Assembly (NCBI RefSeq): GCF_954871325.1
Contig: NC_088776.1
Location: forward strand, 56,585,301 to 56,649,300
From: Gordionus sp. m RMFG-2023
Lineage: Eukaryota > Nematomorpha > Gordioida > Chordodea > Parachordodidae
Length of the DNA: 64,000 bases
Direction: 5' to 3'
Made by a program: the position numbers and the translations under genes. Numbering within the stretch: the stretch's first letter is position 1; each line of letters starts with the position of its first letter. The notes beneath the pieces were generated by a model. That model was given only the letters and a program-made list of their open reading frames with translations, did not search any database and was not told the DNA's origin. Shown here in pieces: positions 24,980-38,800 of the stretch.

Positions 24980-26530
24980 TAAGTAATCATATATTATGTT
25001 TATATTTATAGATAAATAAAAGCTTTGAGAAAATTTTTGGCATTGTCAATAATGGTCTTTGAGATTTCATTATGAATGCAATAATATTTTGCTATATCCA
25101 GCGTCTACATGACAGGATTTTTACTGGATGCGCAAACCCCCTTTACAACCTTTGCCCACCCCCCTACAAAATTCCCACCGCCTTCGGCGGCGTGTCTCAT
25201 TATCATTATTTTCACCTATTTATTTATTGATACTCTTTTCAAAGAATTTATAAAGGATAACTTAAATTAATCTATCTCTACTATTAACTATCTATATTTT
25301 GTGAATATAAAGAATTTATTTTTTAAATAATAAAGAATTTATTTTTTAGATAATAAATTCAATTAAAACCTCCATTATTTACAATGAATTAATTATTATG
25401 CCATTATGAGCTTTCTGAAATACCTAAACCTTTTAAATTACATTTAAAATGATAGTTTATTTGGAAAACAATGTGTGTGATTGTTTGCAATATATAAATT
25501 TGGTCGATGTATTGTATTATAATAATACTATAATAAAAATATTAATTTTTGCAGCAATAAATTTTGTCCTATTTCATCTCAAAATTTAATAGATAATCCC
25601 CCAAAAAATTTATCCTACCCCAATTAAAGCAACCTACCCCCTACCCCCTCAAAAAAATAGGATGCAAACTGTTCCTACCCCTCCCGCTCATGTAGACGCT
25701 GGCTATATCTTTAAAAATCTTTGTTATTTTATCATATATATGACTACCAGTCATTCATTTACAAGCCAACACTTCATTTTTTCTTTCCACACTTGTTGGA
25801 TCTATATAGTGTGCAGTGACTCCTGTGAATGAACTACAAATTAACATTTCTTAAAACTGTTCAAATAATTTATTCTTAATTAATTATTATACAAATTTAA
25901 ATGTTAGCTGTACCTGCGATAGGCACTCCAACAATCTGCTGTTGTACATATTAGCGATGGTTCTATTAGGCTTTTTATGATTTCTTTATTTTTATCTTCC
26001 CATCTTTGGAAAATTCTACCAACCACTGTCTGTCGAAAAATTATATTTTTTTTGTGGAGCTAATGTTTTGATAATTTTTATATATGAAGGATTTTCAACA
26101 ATTAAAAATGGCTGAATGCCTGCTAATAAAAGTAGTTATTAAATTATCTAAAATGGTTTCGATTAAAGTCTGAGGTCTCTTGGCAATAATATCAGTGGAC
26201 GATGAGTCTAGTACAACATTTTCTTTAATAGATTTATTATCATTCCCCTTTTTATTTTTATTAACAGTGTTTGATGTTTTTTCTTAAAATTTAAAATTAC
26301 AATTGTAAATATTTATTTAGTATCTATACCCTTAAATGTTTTACAACGTTGCAAGTTGAGGTAAAGTTAAATAAAATTTTAGAATTTTTTGGTAGACATG
26401 TCGAACATATTACTATCAGAGATTTGCTTTCTTTATTTTGAGATATTATTTTAAAATATCTATATAAATTGGCCATGGAAAAACATGTATAAACTTGTTG
26501 ATGCCTCATTATTATTTTCTTCCTCCATCA
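24980..26530 (-). mobile_element. hAT transposon remnant, N-terminal half
   Basis: Minus strand: NLITTFISRHSAIFN (26,140), SLIEPSLICTTADCW (25,960), FTGVTAHYIDPTSVERKNEV (25,830), then, beyond the nested MITE, AKYYCIHNEISKTIIDNAKN (25,090-25,030). These match hAT transposases around SITTDIWT, FIGVTAHWIDPETLERK and KI..TVTDNASNFVKAF. Stops and frame changes are present; terminal repeats not found. Confidence 0.8.
25098..25702. mobile_element. 605-bp MITE nested in the hAT remnant
   Basis: Terminal inverted repeats CCAGCGTCTACATGA and TCATGTAGACGCTGG, flanked by CTATAT on both sides (25,092-25,097 and 25,703-25,708). It splits the transposase text exactly between KDIA and KYYC. The ends are notably C- or G-rich. 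Confidence 0.8.
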
Positions 26531-28411
26531 CTATTACTATTAAAAAAAAAATTTAAATTAGTATAATAAAATTAAATAAACCAATTTCATTGAAAATAAA
26601 AATGGCAGATTCTTTGAGATGGATTATAATATCGAAATTTGCCTAGTTTATTAATAAAGTCGGACATAATATTTAATGAATATTTTTATATATTTTTTTA
26701 TATATGTTTTAATATTTTATATTATAATTTTTTGTTATAGTAGTCTTAATATTTTTTAATATATATATATAAGTTATATGCTCATATGAAATAAAATAAT
26801 GCATTTAAGTATTTTTATTTATAATATAAAAAAGCATTAAATAAACAGTATCTAAAAACGGATATAGGTACTTTTAAAAAATCTATCTAGGTACAGATAC
26901 CACATTTTTATAACTAAATACTTGTATCTATATTCTTTAACAAATCTGTGAATAAGGCAATTGAATGTAACAAATTTCCGTATTTTTAGCAGCAGGTTGT
27001 TAAAATTTTGGCAAGCCAGAGCTTATTGAAACTATTTATCTTAAATGCCATATATATTATTAAAAAATATTTTTAGCTTTCACCCTATCGGGGGGTAATC
27101 TCCTTAATCAAATTTATATTATAACGATTTATATAGAGTAAGTATTGTGGAATAACCTGGATGAAATTAACTATTAAGAAGAAACATATAGCCATTCGTT
27201 ACTTGTTTAGAAGGTAGCGTGTAAGATGTTTTCTTTTTTTGAGTAACGGTAACGCGAAACTTTACTCGTAAATTTTCCTAAAGGAAAATAATATTTTATT
27301 TTTTAAAAAATATTATGATATATTTATGCCGAGTTTTAATTTAGATCAGTCACAAAAGTTTTTCATTTTGGATTAAATTTTTTACATTTTTATTGTTATA
27401 TTTTGTACAGTCCTTGTCAATCTAATTAATATTAAATCAATCAAGATATTGTCGGTCTAGAAATAGAATGATCCTCTTTATATTTTTAAAATTTTTGAGT
27501 TAGAAGTTGAATTTAATTGATTAATAGTGGCCATGTGTTTTTTCATGCAATGTGTTATCTTTTCAATTTTAAATAATCATTTTTAAGCGCGTTATTTAAA
27601 ATTTAAAAATATGATCTTACCTAAAATGTATTTCAGCATGTCTAGAATGCCTACTCTATGAATTCTAAAGATTAACGTTGAAAAAATAACACATTGCCGA
27701 AAAAAATTGTTGCTAACATCTATATATAATTTGGTTTTTTATAGTATTGTTACCTCTGTTTATTTCACGTTTATTTAAAAATTCCTAAAGTGTTTATTTT
27801 GCTCCATTTGTATTTTAATTTTATTATAAATTTCTCACAAAAATTTGTGAGTAAAATTTTTATATGAGTAAAAGCAGATATTTTGTATCCACTATAAAAA
27901 GTATAATGTGTCTGGGGAATATAAATTTTTCTTATTAATAATAGTAAAATATATATAAATAATAATTTACTAATCCTTTATGCTCTGATATACATTTACA
28001 ATAAACATAAATAAAATTATAAAATATTTAAAAAAAATTAAAGTAGAAAATTATAAAGTACCGCCAAAATAATAATTGTGTAAAAATATTTACTAGAAAA
28101 AAAATTAATGATTAACATTATTTCTAAAACAAAATTATTTTCTTTTAAATTTATCCTCTTCAATAAATTATCTCAAAAAACTTTAACCAAATAAATTCTT
28201 CATGTAAATATACGAAAAAGTAAATTTACATATAATTAATCACAACAATAGGCTATCATTTAGAAATAGTATTCTAAATTATCTAGCAATTTTTATATTA
28301 TATTAATATTAATTTATAAGTTTTTTTTTGAATCTAAACTTTGTTAATTTAAATTCTCTGATATTATAATTTATTTTATAAAGAATTTATGTCAATAATA
28401 CTAATTTTTTT
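26531..28411. other. AT-rich DNA, no gene recognised
   Basis: Read on both strands; no motif, RNA gene or terminal repeat identified. Confidence 0.5.
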
Positions 28412-28622
28412 AGATGAAGATGATTTAAAATTTCCCAGACCCAGCATGAAATATTTTTTATAACAATAAAGAAAATCAAGGACAGTCTACACTTTGTAGG
28501 TGTAGATTGTGCCGTAAATCAAATATTTCAACCTTCACTTTTATGAATGGCAGGGCTCAAAGGATCATTGATGAAATCCCTCAACTACTTGAAAGTCGAT
28601 TAATCAACCCGCGCTATTTTGG
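28412..28622 (+). CDS. Unassigned candidate exon upstream of the pocket protein gene
   Basis: From 28,450 a frame stays open to 28,622 and ends at the donor-like TTTTGG|gtaatt. It encodes STLCRCRLCRKSN, FMNGRAQRIIDEIPQLLESR and LINPRYFG, which looks like real protein: mixed composition and a C-x-C-x2-C cluster. Upstream, after a good acceptor (ttttttag at 28,413), another frame encodes EDDLKFPRPSMKYF; the two would join if the T6 run near 28,455 were one base different. I do not recognise the family. Base composition is less AT-rich than the flanks. Confidence 0.45.
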
Positions 28623-28753
28623 GTAATTGTCATTGGGTATATAAACATGTTTTGAATTATATTTATATATTTTTCAAGTACATTTTAGCGGCTTAGTTCT
28701 AAATTCATTTCATTGCGTCCCTACCCTCGTATTCTAACTTGCTTATCCTAGAG

Positions 28754-28858
28754 CATTGTAGTCAAAGCACAGATGACACCGTTCCCAACTCCAAGACAGG
28801 GAACTCAATTTTTATGGATGCATCAGATTCACATGATGGGATTTACGAAGAACTTATT
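28754..28858 (+). CDS. Unassigned candidate exon, Asp/Ser-rich
   Basis: Acceptor-like cctagag|CAT and donor ATT|gtaggt enclose an open frame encoding HCSQSTDDTVPNSKTG and FMDASDSHDGIYEELI. Composition looks protein-like. Its phase does not match the donor at 28,622, so an exon may be missing between them or the two may be unrelated. Confidence 0.35.
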
Positions 28859-29659
28859 GTAGGTTTTTGGAGCTTCTAATGAGGGAATTTATCTACTATT
28901 ACCCCTTTTTTTAAATAATTTATTTATATAGTTTTGTTTCTCTTTTAAAAATAATTTTTGCATTATTTCCTAGAAATATTTTTTTTATTAAATTATTATA
29001 ATTAAACAAGTTTTCACAATGATTATTTTCTAATCTTTTTTAAATAACACTTTATTAAATAACACTTTATAAAATAATATTTTGAAATATGTTTATGTAA
29101 TATGAATTATGATGATATAAGTAAGAATAAATTGGGATATATAAATGTTTATTTCATGGACCTTTCAATTATCAAAGTAATATTTCATATTGAGTGTCAT
29201 ATTTTATTATCCGTTTGTTTCTTTTTACAACGTTTTATATGTGATATTTATTTAATATGTTAATATAAAATAATAAAAACAATCATATCAACGTTATTAA
29301 TTTAAATTAATTTCTAAGTGTTAACAAAATAATAAAAGAAATAATATATAATATTATAATGTAAAATAAAAGAAATAATAAAAAATAATTGACAAAGTAA
29401 AAGGCTACTTTACGGTAATAATTAATTTAAAAATTTTGATACTTGGAATTTAAGCTTTGTAATTATATTATTAATTAATATTTATTTTAGTTATACGGGA
29501 ATTTAGTTGATTCTCTACAAAAAATAGTGTTTACCGTTTGATACCAAATAATCAAATATATTTTTGAGTTTCTTCGTATTATCCAATAGAAATAGTGCAT
29601 GACGAAATTTTAGATAAGCTGGCTCTGCACACTATTTACAAATTACAATAAAAACATAT

Positions 29660-29667
29660 TTTCCCGC
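29660..29667 (+). promoter_or_regulatory. Candidate E2F binding site upstream of the pocket protein gene
   Basis: TTTCCCGC, preceded by a further T, is an exact match to the E2F consensus TTTSSCGC and lies 62 bases before the ATG. It stands out in very AT-rich flanks. Vertebrate p107 is a known E2F target, so feedback control is plausible, but binding is inferred. Confidence 0.55.
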
Positions 29668-29729
29668 TCTTTTTGTAATTATTAAATAATAAATAAATAA
29701 ATTTGTATATTTAAAAAACTTTATAGTAC

Positions 29730-29897
29730 ATGGAAACTAAAATAGTAAATGTAAATAATGATGATTTAATGATAAGACCCGATGAAGATTATTTAAAAAT
29801 TCTGGAGGATATATGTCTTGATTTAAATCTGAATACCTTTATAAAGGATGATACTTGGAATATATTCTCTAAAATTGATATCAACTATATGCTCGAA
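29730..29897 (+). CDS. Pocket protein exon 1 (start codon)
   Basis: Begins at the ATG and runs 56 codons to the donor GAA|gtaagc (phase 0). The text [14 protein letters not shown] and the final YMLE align with p107 ALQALCQELNLD and YSLEGE. This ATG was chosen because about 18 residues precede the conserved part, as in human p107, and because an E2F site lies just upstream. Confidence 0.9.
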
Positions 29898-32800
29898 GTA
29901 AGCTAAATATTAATTTGTTCTTAGTATTTTATATCAAAGTATAATTCTATTTTTCAGCTATGCAAAATTTACAATTTATAATATAGATTTATTTTTTTTA
30001 AAATAAAGTTAAATATAATATAACAATAGAATAATATGCATATGTTATTATATATAATTAAGCTGAAATATTTTAAAATTAAAGGTGAGTAATTAGATAG
30101 TATATATCTACCTAATGATATATTTACTAATTTTAATTGTTATTAAATTAAAGGGAAACAAAAAGGAATGGCTATTATGTGCCATATTTGGTGAATGTAT
30201 GAATAAAAAATTGCCAACAATTGATTCTCCAACCTATATGACAAGTGAGGCTAATTGTATTTCCCTTATAAAACTCTTGAGATACATAAATATAAAGTAA
30301 TTTATGCTGATATATAGAAATAATTCATAATTTATAGAATTCAATAACCTTTATCAAGAGCAAAATGTAGTTTGTAAAGTATAAGGCAATAAGACTATTT
30401 ATTTAGGGTTTCAAGTGAGATATTTTTAACTATATTGGAAAATATTTAATATAATCAAATTCATTAAAATCATGTGGCAGAAAGGTTTGGACATCTTTGG
30501 CAATTGAGGATTACATAATATTATTTAGGCAAATATCTTTCTCATTAAAGTAAATGGATTTTGCCAAGATAATTTCATTTTCCTGATTTTTAAAAATCAA
30601 CCCAATTTAAGCATTTTAATATAGATTATTGATATTTTTTTATCAATTCTCTAAATTATTTTTTAATTTTGCATTCAAAATCTCTTAAAAGATTTAAAAA
30701 GCTTTAAAAATTTAATGAAATTGTGATTAAATTTTTAAAAAATAAAGAAGCAAATTCTTCACCTATACAAAATGAAATATAATCTAAAAAAAACTTTGGT
30801 TGCATCCAAAACCTTTTTAAAAATTTTAAAACCAGTTTTCCAACTTTCAAAAGATTTTTAAAATTTCACAAATATATTTTGCCCATAGTAATATTTTTCT
30901 ATTTGGAAAATGACTTATTTAATGTTTTCTTATAAAATTTTGAAGGTTTTTAAATAAATATTTTAAGGTTTTGGACACAGTCTAAAAAAATATTTTAAAA
31001 TTTACTTTTTTTCTACTATACTTACAAAGATATTTTTTTAATCATAAATCATAATTTTTAATATCCAAACTGAATATGAATGAAACATCTGAACCTTTTG
31101 ATACTTAAAATGCTTCAAAGATTATTATATTCAATTTTGATTGGCCAATATCTAGTCAGCATCTTTAAATTTCTTGATGTAATGTAGAGATCTTCATGGG
31201 CTGGGCTAACCCATGATGCATATTATATTTTGAGTTGCTAACCAAAATAAATTTCAATATTGCAACCAAAAATGATTGCCTAAATATACTGAAATATTGT
31301 TTATTTTTATTGAATATAAAAAATTAAATTTTTGGCTATAGTTTGGTCTTGGAGAAAATTTTATAAAGATTTTATGGGCTTGGAATTTTATTAATATTAA
31401 ATATGGGCCATGCCTAGGCCTATAATTTTTTTTACTCAGATCTGGGCTTGACCTGATCAAAAATCCAGGCCCACAAATGGTCTCTGGTTTATTGATAGCT
31501 ACCCAAATTAGTGTATAAACCATAAAAAATTCTATAGATATTAATTTAATAAAAGATAATCTTGAAAATACTTTAATTGTGCTATGTTAGATATATTTCC
31601 TTGTGCAGATAATTCTAAGAATTTATTTAAAGTTTCAAACTAAATTTTTATAATTTCGTACAAATCAAAACTGAATCTTAAAAGGTTTTTTTTATATTAA
31701 TTGAACCAATATATGTTATGTTTCGGATCCTTGCTTTCTTTCTTATTTCTCAACCATTTAAATTTTTATAGATCAATTAATCCTTTTTTATAGTTAAATG
31801 TAGGCCATTTAAAAATAATTTTATGAGGGGTGATTATTATTTTGGGTACCAGCCAATGGTATTAGTTAAATTTGAAATGATCTGTTGATGCCAAGGTGAA
31901 CACCTGATTTTAAACTAATCATATAGCATTGAAATTATTATAAAAAGGTAAATATTAAAATTTATATTAAGGGAATAGACTTCTTAATATGAGAGAAAGG
32001 CATAATTTTTTGTAAACGTAGTTTGTTAACGCTGCGTTATTTACAAAATCAAGCCAATAAATAGATATAATTTATAAATATGGAGCGAAACGATTAAAAC
32101 GCTACTATAACATTTGAAAAATATAAATTGCGATGTAACAAAAATTTCGCTGTGAATCAGCTGTGATTTTGATAGCTTTAAATATCGCACAGATTAAACC
32201 AAACGCTTGTTACTATAAATGAGGCCTGTCATTTCCTTCAAGGCTTTCATCAATTTCCTTATAGGGTACACAACTTTTTCCTCTTTCTAAATTAACCAAT
32301 TTTTTTAAAAAAATATTTTTATAACAACACTCATATTTAAGCATATTGACCTTCTTTGATAAGATGAAAAAATGGTGCAGCATGGCATCCAGTAATTATT
32401 CCGATTCAAATGTCTCTAACGATCTCAGATATCGAATCAATACTCTCGAAAGAAAATTTCACGTGACTAAATGTTTGTTTTATTCAAAATTTATCTCGCT
32501 TTTCAACCACACCTTCCACACAACCGATTTACTGACCAAAGCAGACGATAATAATTTTATGCTTCATTCAATTATCGATAAATTAATACCGGATTTGGGT
32601 GAAAAAAATTGCACGAATCAGGATTTGAACAAAGAGGACAAAGAAACTTCTATACGAAATAATAGGTAAGTTTAGATAATTTTTTAAAATATAATAAATT
32701 TTGACCTGTTTATTTTAGAAAATAAGGTCTATATAATACACAAGTAACAGTATTCATAAGCTTCTAATTAAGATTAATAATTATTTTTTTTAAAAATAAA

Positions 32801-35800
32801 AATTGGTAGGCTTTGCAATTCGCAATTTATTAAATATTTGGTTGCTTAGTTATTGATTAATTTTTTTTTCGAACCTATGGAGTCGGCATAATTTAAAATC
32901 AAATAAATCATTAATTAAATCGATGATTTTTTTTTCTTCAAACTCTGGAGAAAAAAAAACATAATTTTTTGACAAACCTACATTACGCCAGGTGGTAATA
33001 ACTAGCTATAAATTTAATTCAAAAAAATGTAACATGAGTAAAATTTGAATTCTATCTCATTTTTTAGAATGAAAATTTGGAGAAGTTTATTAAGAATCAG
33101 GATTTGAAACTCGGACTGGAAAGGGATTGCGATTATGAATATTATTCAAAATTTAATCTGCCTTTTACCCGATTATCATCCTTAGTTTAAGCGATTTGCT
33201 GAGTGTTTCGTTTTGATGTTAATTTTTTTTATAAACATTGGACTACTCTACCTCGATTTAGGTAAGGGAAGTTAACTCCTTTCCCTCCTTAATTTATATC
33301 GGAGAGTTGCAGACCCGACATGGGTGTATTTAAAATTTTTTTTTAAAATATTACCCTGGGCTGGGTCGTACATTTTACAAGAAAATATTTGAAATCGCCA
33401 TTTAGCTATAAAAATCAAAAATAAATTTAATTTAAAAAAAAATTCGGGCTGGGCCTTGCAAATGGTATCTCTGCTGTTTTCTCTGATTTATATATATATA
33501 TATATTTTTTTTTTTAAAAAAAAACAATTTTAATAGGAAAAATCTTAGCAAGTCGGATATTTTCGAATTTTCATGGCTCTTTTTCGTATTCGTCAAAGGT
33601 TTAAAAAAAATGATAAATAAAATCATATAATTTATTAAATTAAAATTTTTATTTATTTTTTGGCAAATATACCTAACCGAGTCTGGGGTCAAATTGTATA
33701 ATAGGAATTAGGATCCAGTGTTTGTCTAGAACCTTAGGCTGGGTAGGGGATGGCCTTTGAGATAGAATAAAATATGATTTGGAAAATTGTCGTTTTGACA
33801 TACAAAGTTGGCCAAAAGGGACTCTGGAGGGAACTGAATCGATAAACAGAAACGATTCTTTTAATCTAATTTAAAAACCATCCTTCCTTGTGGAGTTATT
33901 TATTGCTATGGATTTATTATTCCCTTGAAACCCTTTCAAATCACGAATTCATTATAACTAAATACAGTGTTGTGATGATTTAATGAAACATATTGACGAT
34001 TAAATTTAAACCCATTCATATAAAATGATAATATTTGCAAAAATAATTTAAATATAGACAAAGCATTATTGAAATTTCTTTTATTATTTCTTTTGTTGTA
34101 CATTTGTAAAGATTATAATTATATATGCATGTGTTTATCAAATCTTCAATATTATAGAAGAATAAAGCTTAAAAAACTGGCCAAGATCCAAAAATAATAA
34201 AAAAAAACTTACAGAAAATCACTAAATAAAAAGAACCCGAAAATGAGGGAATTTGCAAAAAAAATCAAGAGCCTACGAACAATATAAGACTTACAATGAT
34301 CAATATATAACTTTCTTAAACACAAAATTATCAGAACAGCAGTAATTGTAAAAATTTTATTTATTTTTCTTTAGCATAAAATTAATAAATTTTCAAAATT
34401 TAATAACAAAAAAATTAATCATGAAATATGGTTTTTTATAAATTTGCTCATAAAATTGATAATGATTAGACCTGTGCACCGCCGGTATTTTTATTCACGC
34501 CTTAAAAGTAGCCGATTGAGATCAGCAACTCGAGCAGGCTCGCCGCCAATTTTTATTATGGTGACGGTGCGGCGTGTGTAATTTTTAGAAAGCATATTTA
34601 TATATTAAATTATTATTATTTTTAATTTGATTACTTACATTAATAAAATTAAAATATGAATTGTATTCTATTGCTATATATAATATTGTATATCATTTAC
34701 ATTCATTCATACATCATATTTTATTTCCACAAACAATTCATATTAATTATTTTTATGGATTTGCACGTTTTAAACCACCCTATATACAATTATGAAATAA
34801 CTCTCTACTAATCATAATTCAAGTTATGTCTGGAGGTACTTTGGAAATCTTATTTTGAAGAATGAAAATAAGAAAAGCACAATAATGCCTGATTATATTT
34901 ATTGTGAACCTTGTTTAAAATTGGCGAAAAAAGATGAGGAAGATTTGAATAAACATAATTCATTTTCACAGTAATTTATTTTTTTAGACTTATATTTATA
35001 TATATTTTATATTTTAATTATGAAATAAAATGTTTTAGTAAAAATATAAGTACAAGTAATCTATCTAGGCACTTAATTAATTATCACAAACTATCAAAAA
35101 AAATTAATAATCAGAGTTGTTAACGCTCCTTTTTAAAAGTAGCGAGCTCCCGCTCCCGCTACTACATATTAAAAGGAGCGCTCCCACTCCAACTAATGGA
35201 GTGCCGCTTAATAATCGCTCCTTTGATTTTCATTTTTTTAGAAGGTACACGAAACAAAATCATATTTTTTTATCAAAACGTTTTATTTATATTATATGAT
35301 ATATCAAAATATTTATAATCTTTTATTAGCTTTTAAAAGTAATAAATTTTCTAAATTAGAATCTAACAAACACCCACGCCTCTCCCCTAAGACCTGTTGG
35401 GAAGCGGGGTATTGTATTTTATATAAATATTTTTTAATTTAGAGAATTGTTCAAAAATAGTAATTTTGCTATCATTATTTAAAAAATATCTATCCAATAT
35501 ATTATAAATCCATATTTCTAAAACTATTTTTTATTATATATCTATAAAATGAATATTAATATGACTTATAAGATTTTTCAAAAAATTTTCAATATAAAAA
35601 GGAAAAACTGATGTTTAATGTTTAAAATGATTAGATGAAAAATCAATATAAAACTCGGCATAACATTTAATAATGAATAAATTTATATAAAATAGAATTT
35701 TATTTTCATTAAATTTTAATTAACATATATTATTAATATTTAAAAAATAATATAATTTATATATTAAATTTAAAGGAGCGGTGGAGCGGCGCTCTTCCGC

Positions 35801-38800
35801 TCCAACCTTAAAAGGAGCTACTCCCGCTCCTCATTTTTAAAAAGGAGGGGCACTCCAGCTGTTTTTGAGAAAATGTAGCGGCACTCCAGGAGTGCTGCTC
35901 CTTAACAACTCTGATAATAATAAATCCATTCAAAGTTTAAAAATATTTTTAAAGCTAACAGCAAGATGCAGCAACAATATAAAAAATATAAAATGGTTCT
36001 TATGTTAGTATTATAGTTTATTATTATTCATTTGAAATTTTTAACTAGTTTGTTAAATTAATTTTATTAAGCTTTATTTTGAAAGTTCAAAACAACTAAA
36101 TTTTTAGTTTATTTATTGCCAGCTCTATTTTGAGATCTTTTTAATATATAAACTTAATAAATAATTTATTAAATTAATTATGTAAAACTTTATTTTGAAA
36201 GTTACTACTAAATCAAATTCATAATCTATTTCATTCCAACTCTAATTATTATGTTTTTTAAATGTCTTTTTAATTTATAAACTTAATATATAATTTATTA
36301 AATTAATTATGTAAAACTTTATTTTGAAAGTTAAAACTAAATCTAATTTATAATTTGTTTCATTCCAGCTCTAATTATTTTGATGTTTTTTAAATATCTT
36401 TTAAATGTTTAAAATAAATATGAAATCTAATAGGGCAAAATTATGTTTTGACGTGCTGCTTAGATTTAATGCCATTTGATTCTATAAAAATAAAGGTATG
36501 ACAGATTTTCTAAAGGTTTAAAATTTATATAAAATGATTATTAAAAAATAAAATTGCCTAAAGAATAGAAATATAAAATAATTGATTCCTCGTCAGAATT
36601 GCCAAATAGGACAACCATTAGTCGGGGTGCGCTAGACGATGTTTATTTGTCTACAAAGGCCCATGTTTTAAATCTAATTTATTCTGGACCAAAATTTTGT
36701 TCTATCACTTGATTTATGGACCGATTATTTCAAGCGTCGAAATTATATCACATTTAGTCTTCATCATTTAGATGAAAATTTTGATTTAAAATATTTTACC
36801 CTAGCAATTAGAAAGTGACTCAAAAGCATACTGGGGAAACGATATTATCTGAGAGATAGTATTGAAGAGGAGTTCCATTTAAAAGCCAAAATAATACAAA
36901 TTGTAACTGATGCTGGGGCCAATGTCAAAAGAAGCGTCAGATTAGGGAATTATGAGCATCATTTATGCTTAGGGCATTGACTTCATAATTTGGTTACAGT
37001 TGATGGCATAAAGTTACCCAAATTGATATTCTCATTAAAAAAATTAGAGAAATTATTTCAGCCCTCAGATATCGAGTATATTTGGAATGTGAAATTGAGG
37101 CTGAACATCGTAAATGTCTGCAGTCAATTTATGAGACAGGTAATATCTTGGATATTAATGATTCTGATCCATACCTTGATGAACATTTTGATATGTCTGA
37201 TGAATCGGAAATAGAAATGGCATTGCACCAACCAATCTAATTAATGCAAAAACTTTAATATTAAATTGCCCTACCTGCTGGCATAGCATATATGCTAGAA
37301 AGTGTTCGCAGTGGAAACAAAATTCTATAAATAATGTTCTAAATAAAATAGGAAAATAATCTTTAAAACTCTTTAATAATGAATGGGATATGATTGATGA
37401 GCTTTACACAATATTAAATCCATTCCGAGAGGCGGTGCAATTTCTTTCCTCCCAAAAAGGATCGACAATAAACTTAGGGTTATTATTTCACAGTGAAATA
37501 GAAGCTCATATACAAATCAATAGATCTGGTTGCTCAGATATTATATGCTTAAAAGAAAATATGAAAAAAAGCTTGACCATAAGTTTCTCATTACTGAATT
37601 TCAAGTTATTAGTAAAATTATATTTTAAATATTAGATATTAGCAACTCTACTTGATCCTAGATTTCAAAATCTCAAAGTTGTTTCAGAATAATTAAATTC
37701 CAATTCTACGACATCATTGCAATTTTTTAATTTGACATTTAAAACTTTTAGAGCAGGATAGAAATGCACAGAGTGAAATACAAGTTGAGGATAATGGTCA
37801 AACATCAAGCTCTTATTTAGCTAAATTAGCTCGTAAACATTCCCTTCCAAGTAAAGATTATAAAAATAAAAGTAATCTAGAACAAGAATGTCATATTATG
37901 CTCAGCCAAAATAATATCCCAGAAGAGGACACATTAATCTTTTGAAAGAAAAAGCGATTGGAACTTCCTATGCTTTTCATTGTATACCTGCACAGCGAAA
38001 GATCGATTGCTGGATTAATACTCAATGCTAAAAGGACTTCTTTATGTCCCACAAATCTTGATAAAATACTGTTTACTCATGACAATTATAATTTTGCTAA
38101 ATCTGAATTCTGACTTATTATATTTCATACTTACATTTTGCTTGCATTCCAAATTTATTTTAATTATAATAAAAATCAATAGAATATTTCTTATATGTGT
38201 TGGATGTGACTCTGATCTGAGTAAAAATGCAATCCCTTAATCTATTTCTGAGAATGATAAAATACATAAATTTAAATTGGAGTGAGACAGGAAATAATTT
38301 AAGATCAATTAAACTATGTTAACAATTTATTAGATCGCCCAAATAAATTATAAAAAATGTAATACATTCATTAAAAAATAAATTGATATATAAATTAAAT
38401 TCATTTTAAAAAAATTTAAAATAAATATTGCGCCGCAGCCGCCGACAATTTAGTAGACGGAAACCGCCGCCGTTTATCGGCACACAGGTCTAATAATGAT
38501 CGTTAAAAATGGTTTAAATTTTTGCATAAAAAATTAATAATCATTAAAACATTTTTCAAAAAACGATAAAAAAAATGATAATCAATGGTTAATATGTTGT
38601 GTCAAAGAAAAAATTATTCATAAAGTTTTGAACCAATGCCTTTTTTTAAGATGAACTTGAAACGTGAACGCCCTCAATTTTGGCCAATGAACCTTGAACC
38701 CGTACGCGTTCGATTTTTTTTAGAAATGTTTACACAGCACTACTCCTAACTAATGGGAAAAGGAAAAGAAATATTTGAGTTTGAAAAATATAAATACATT

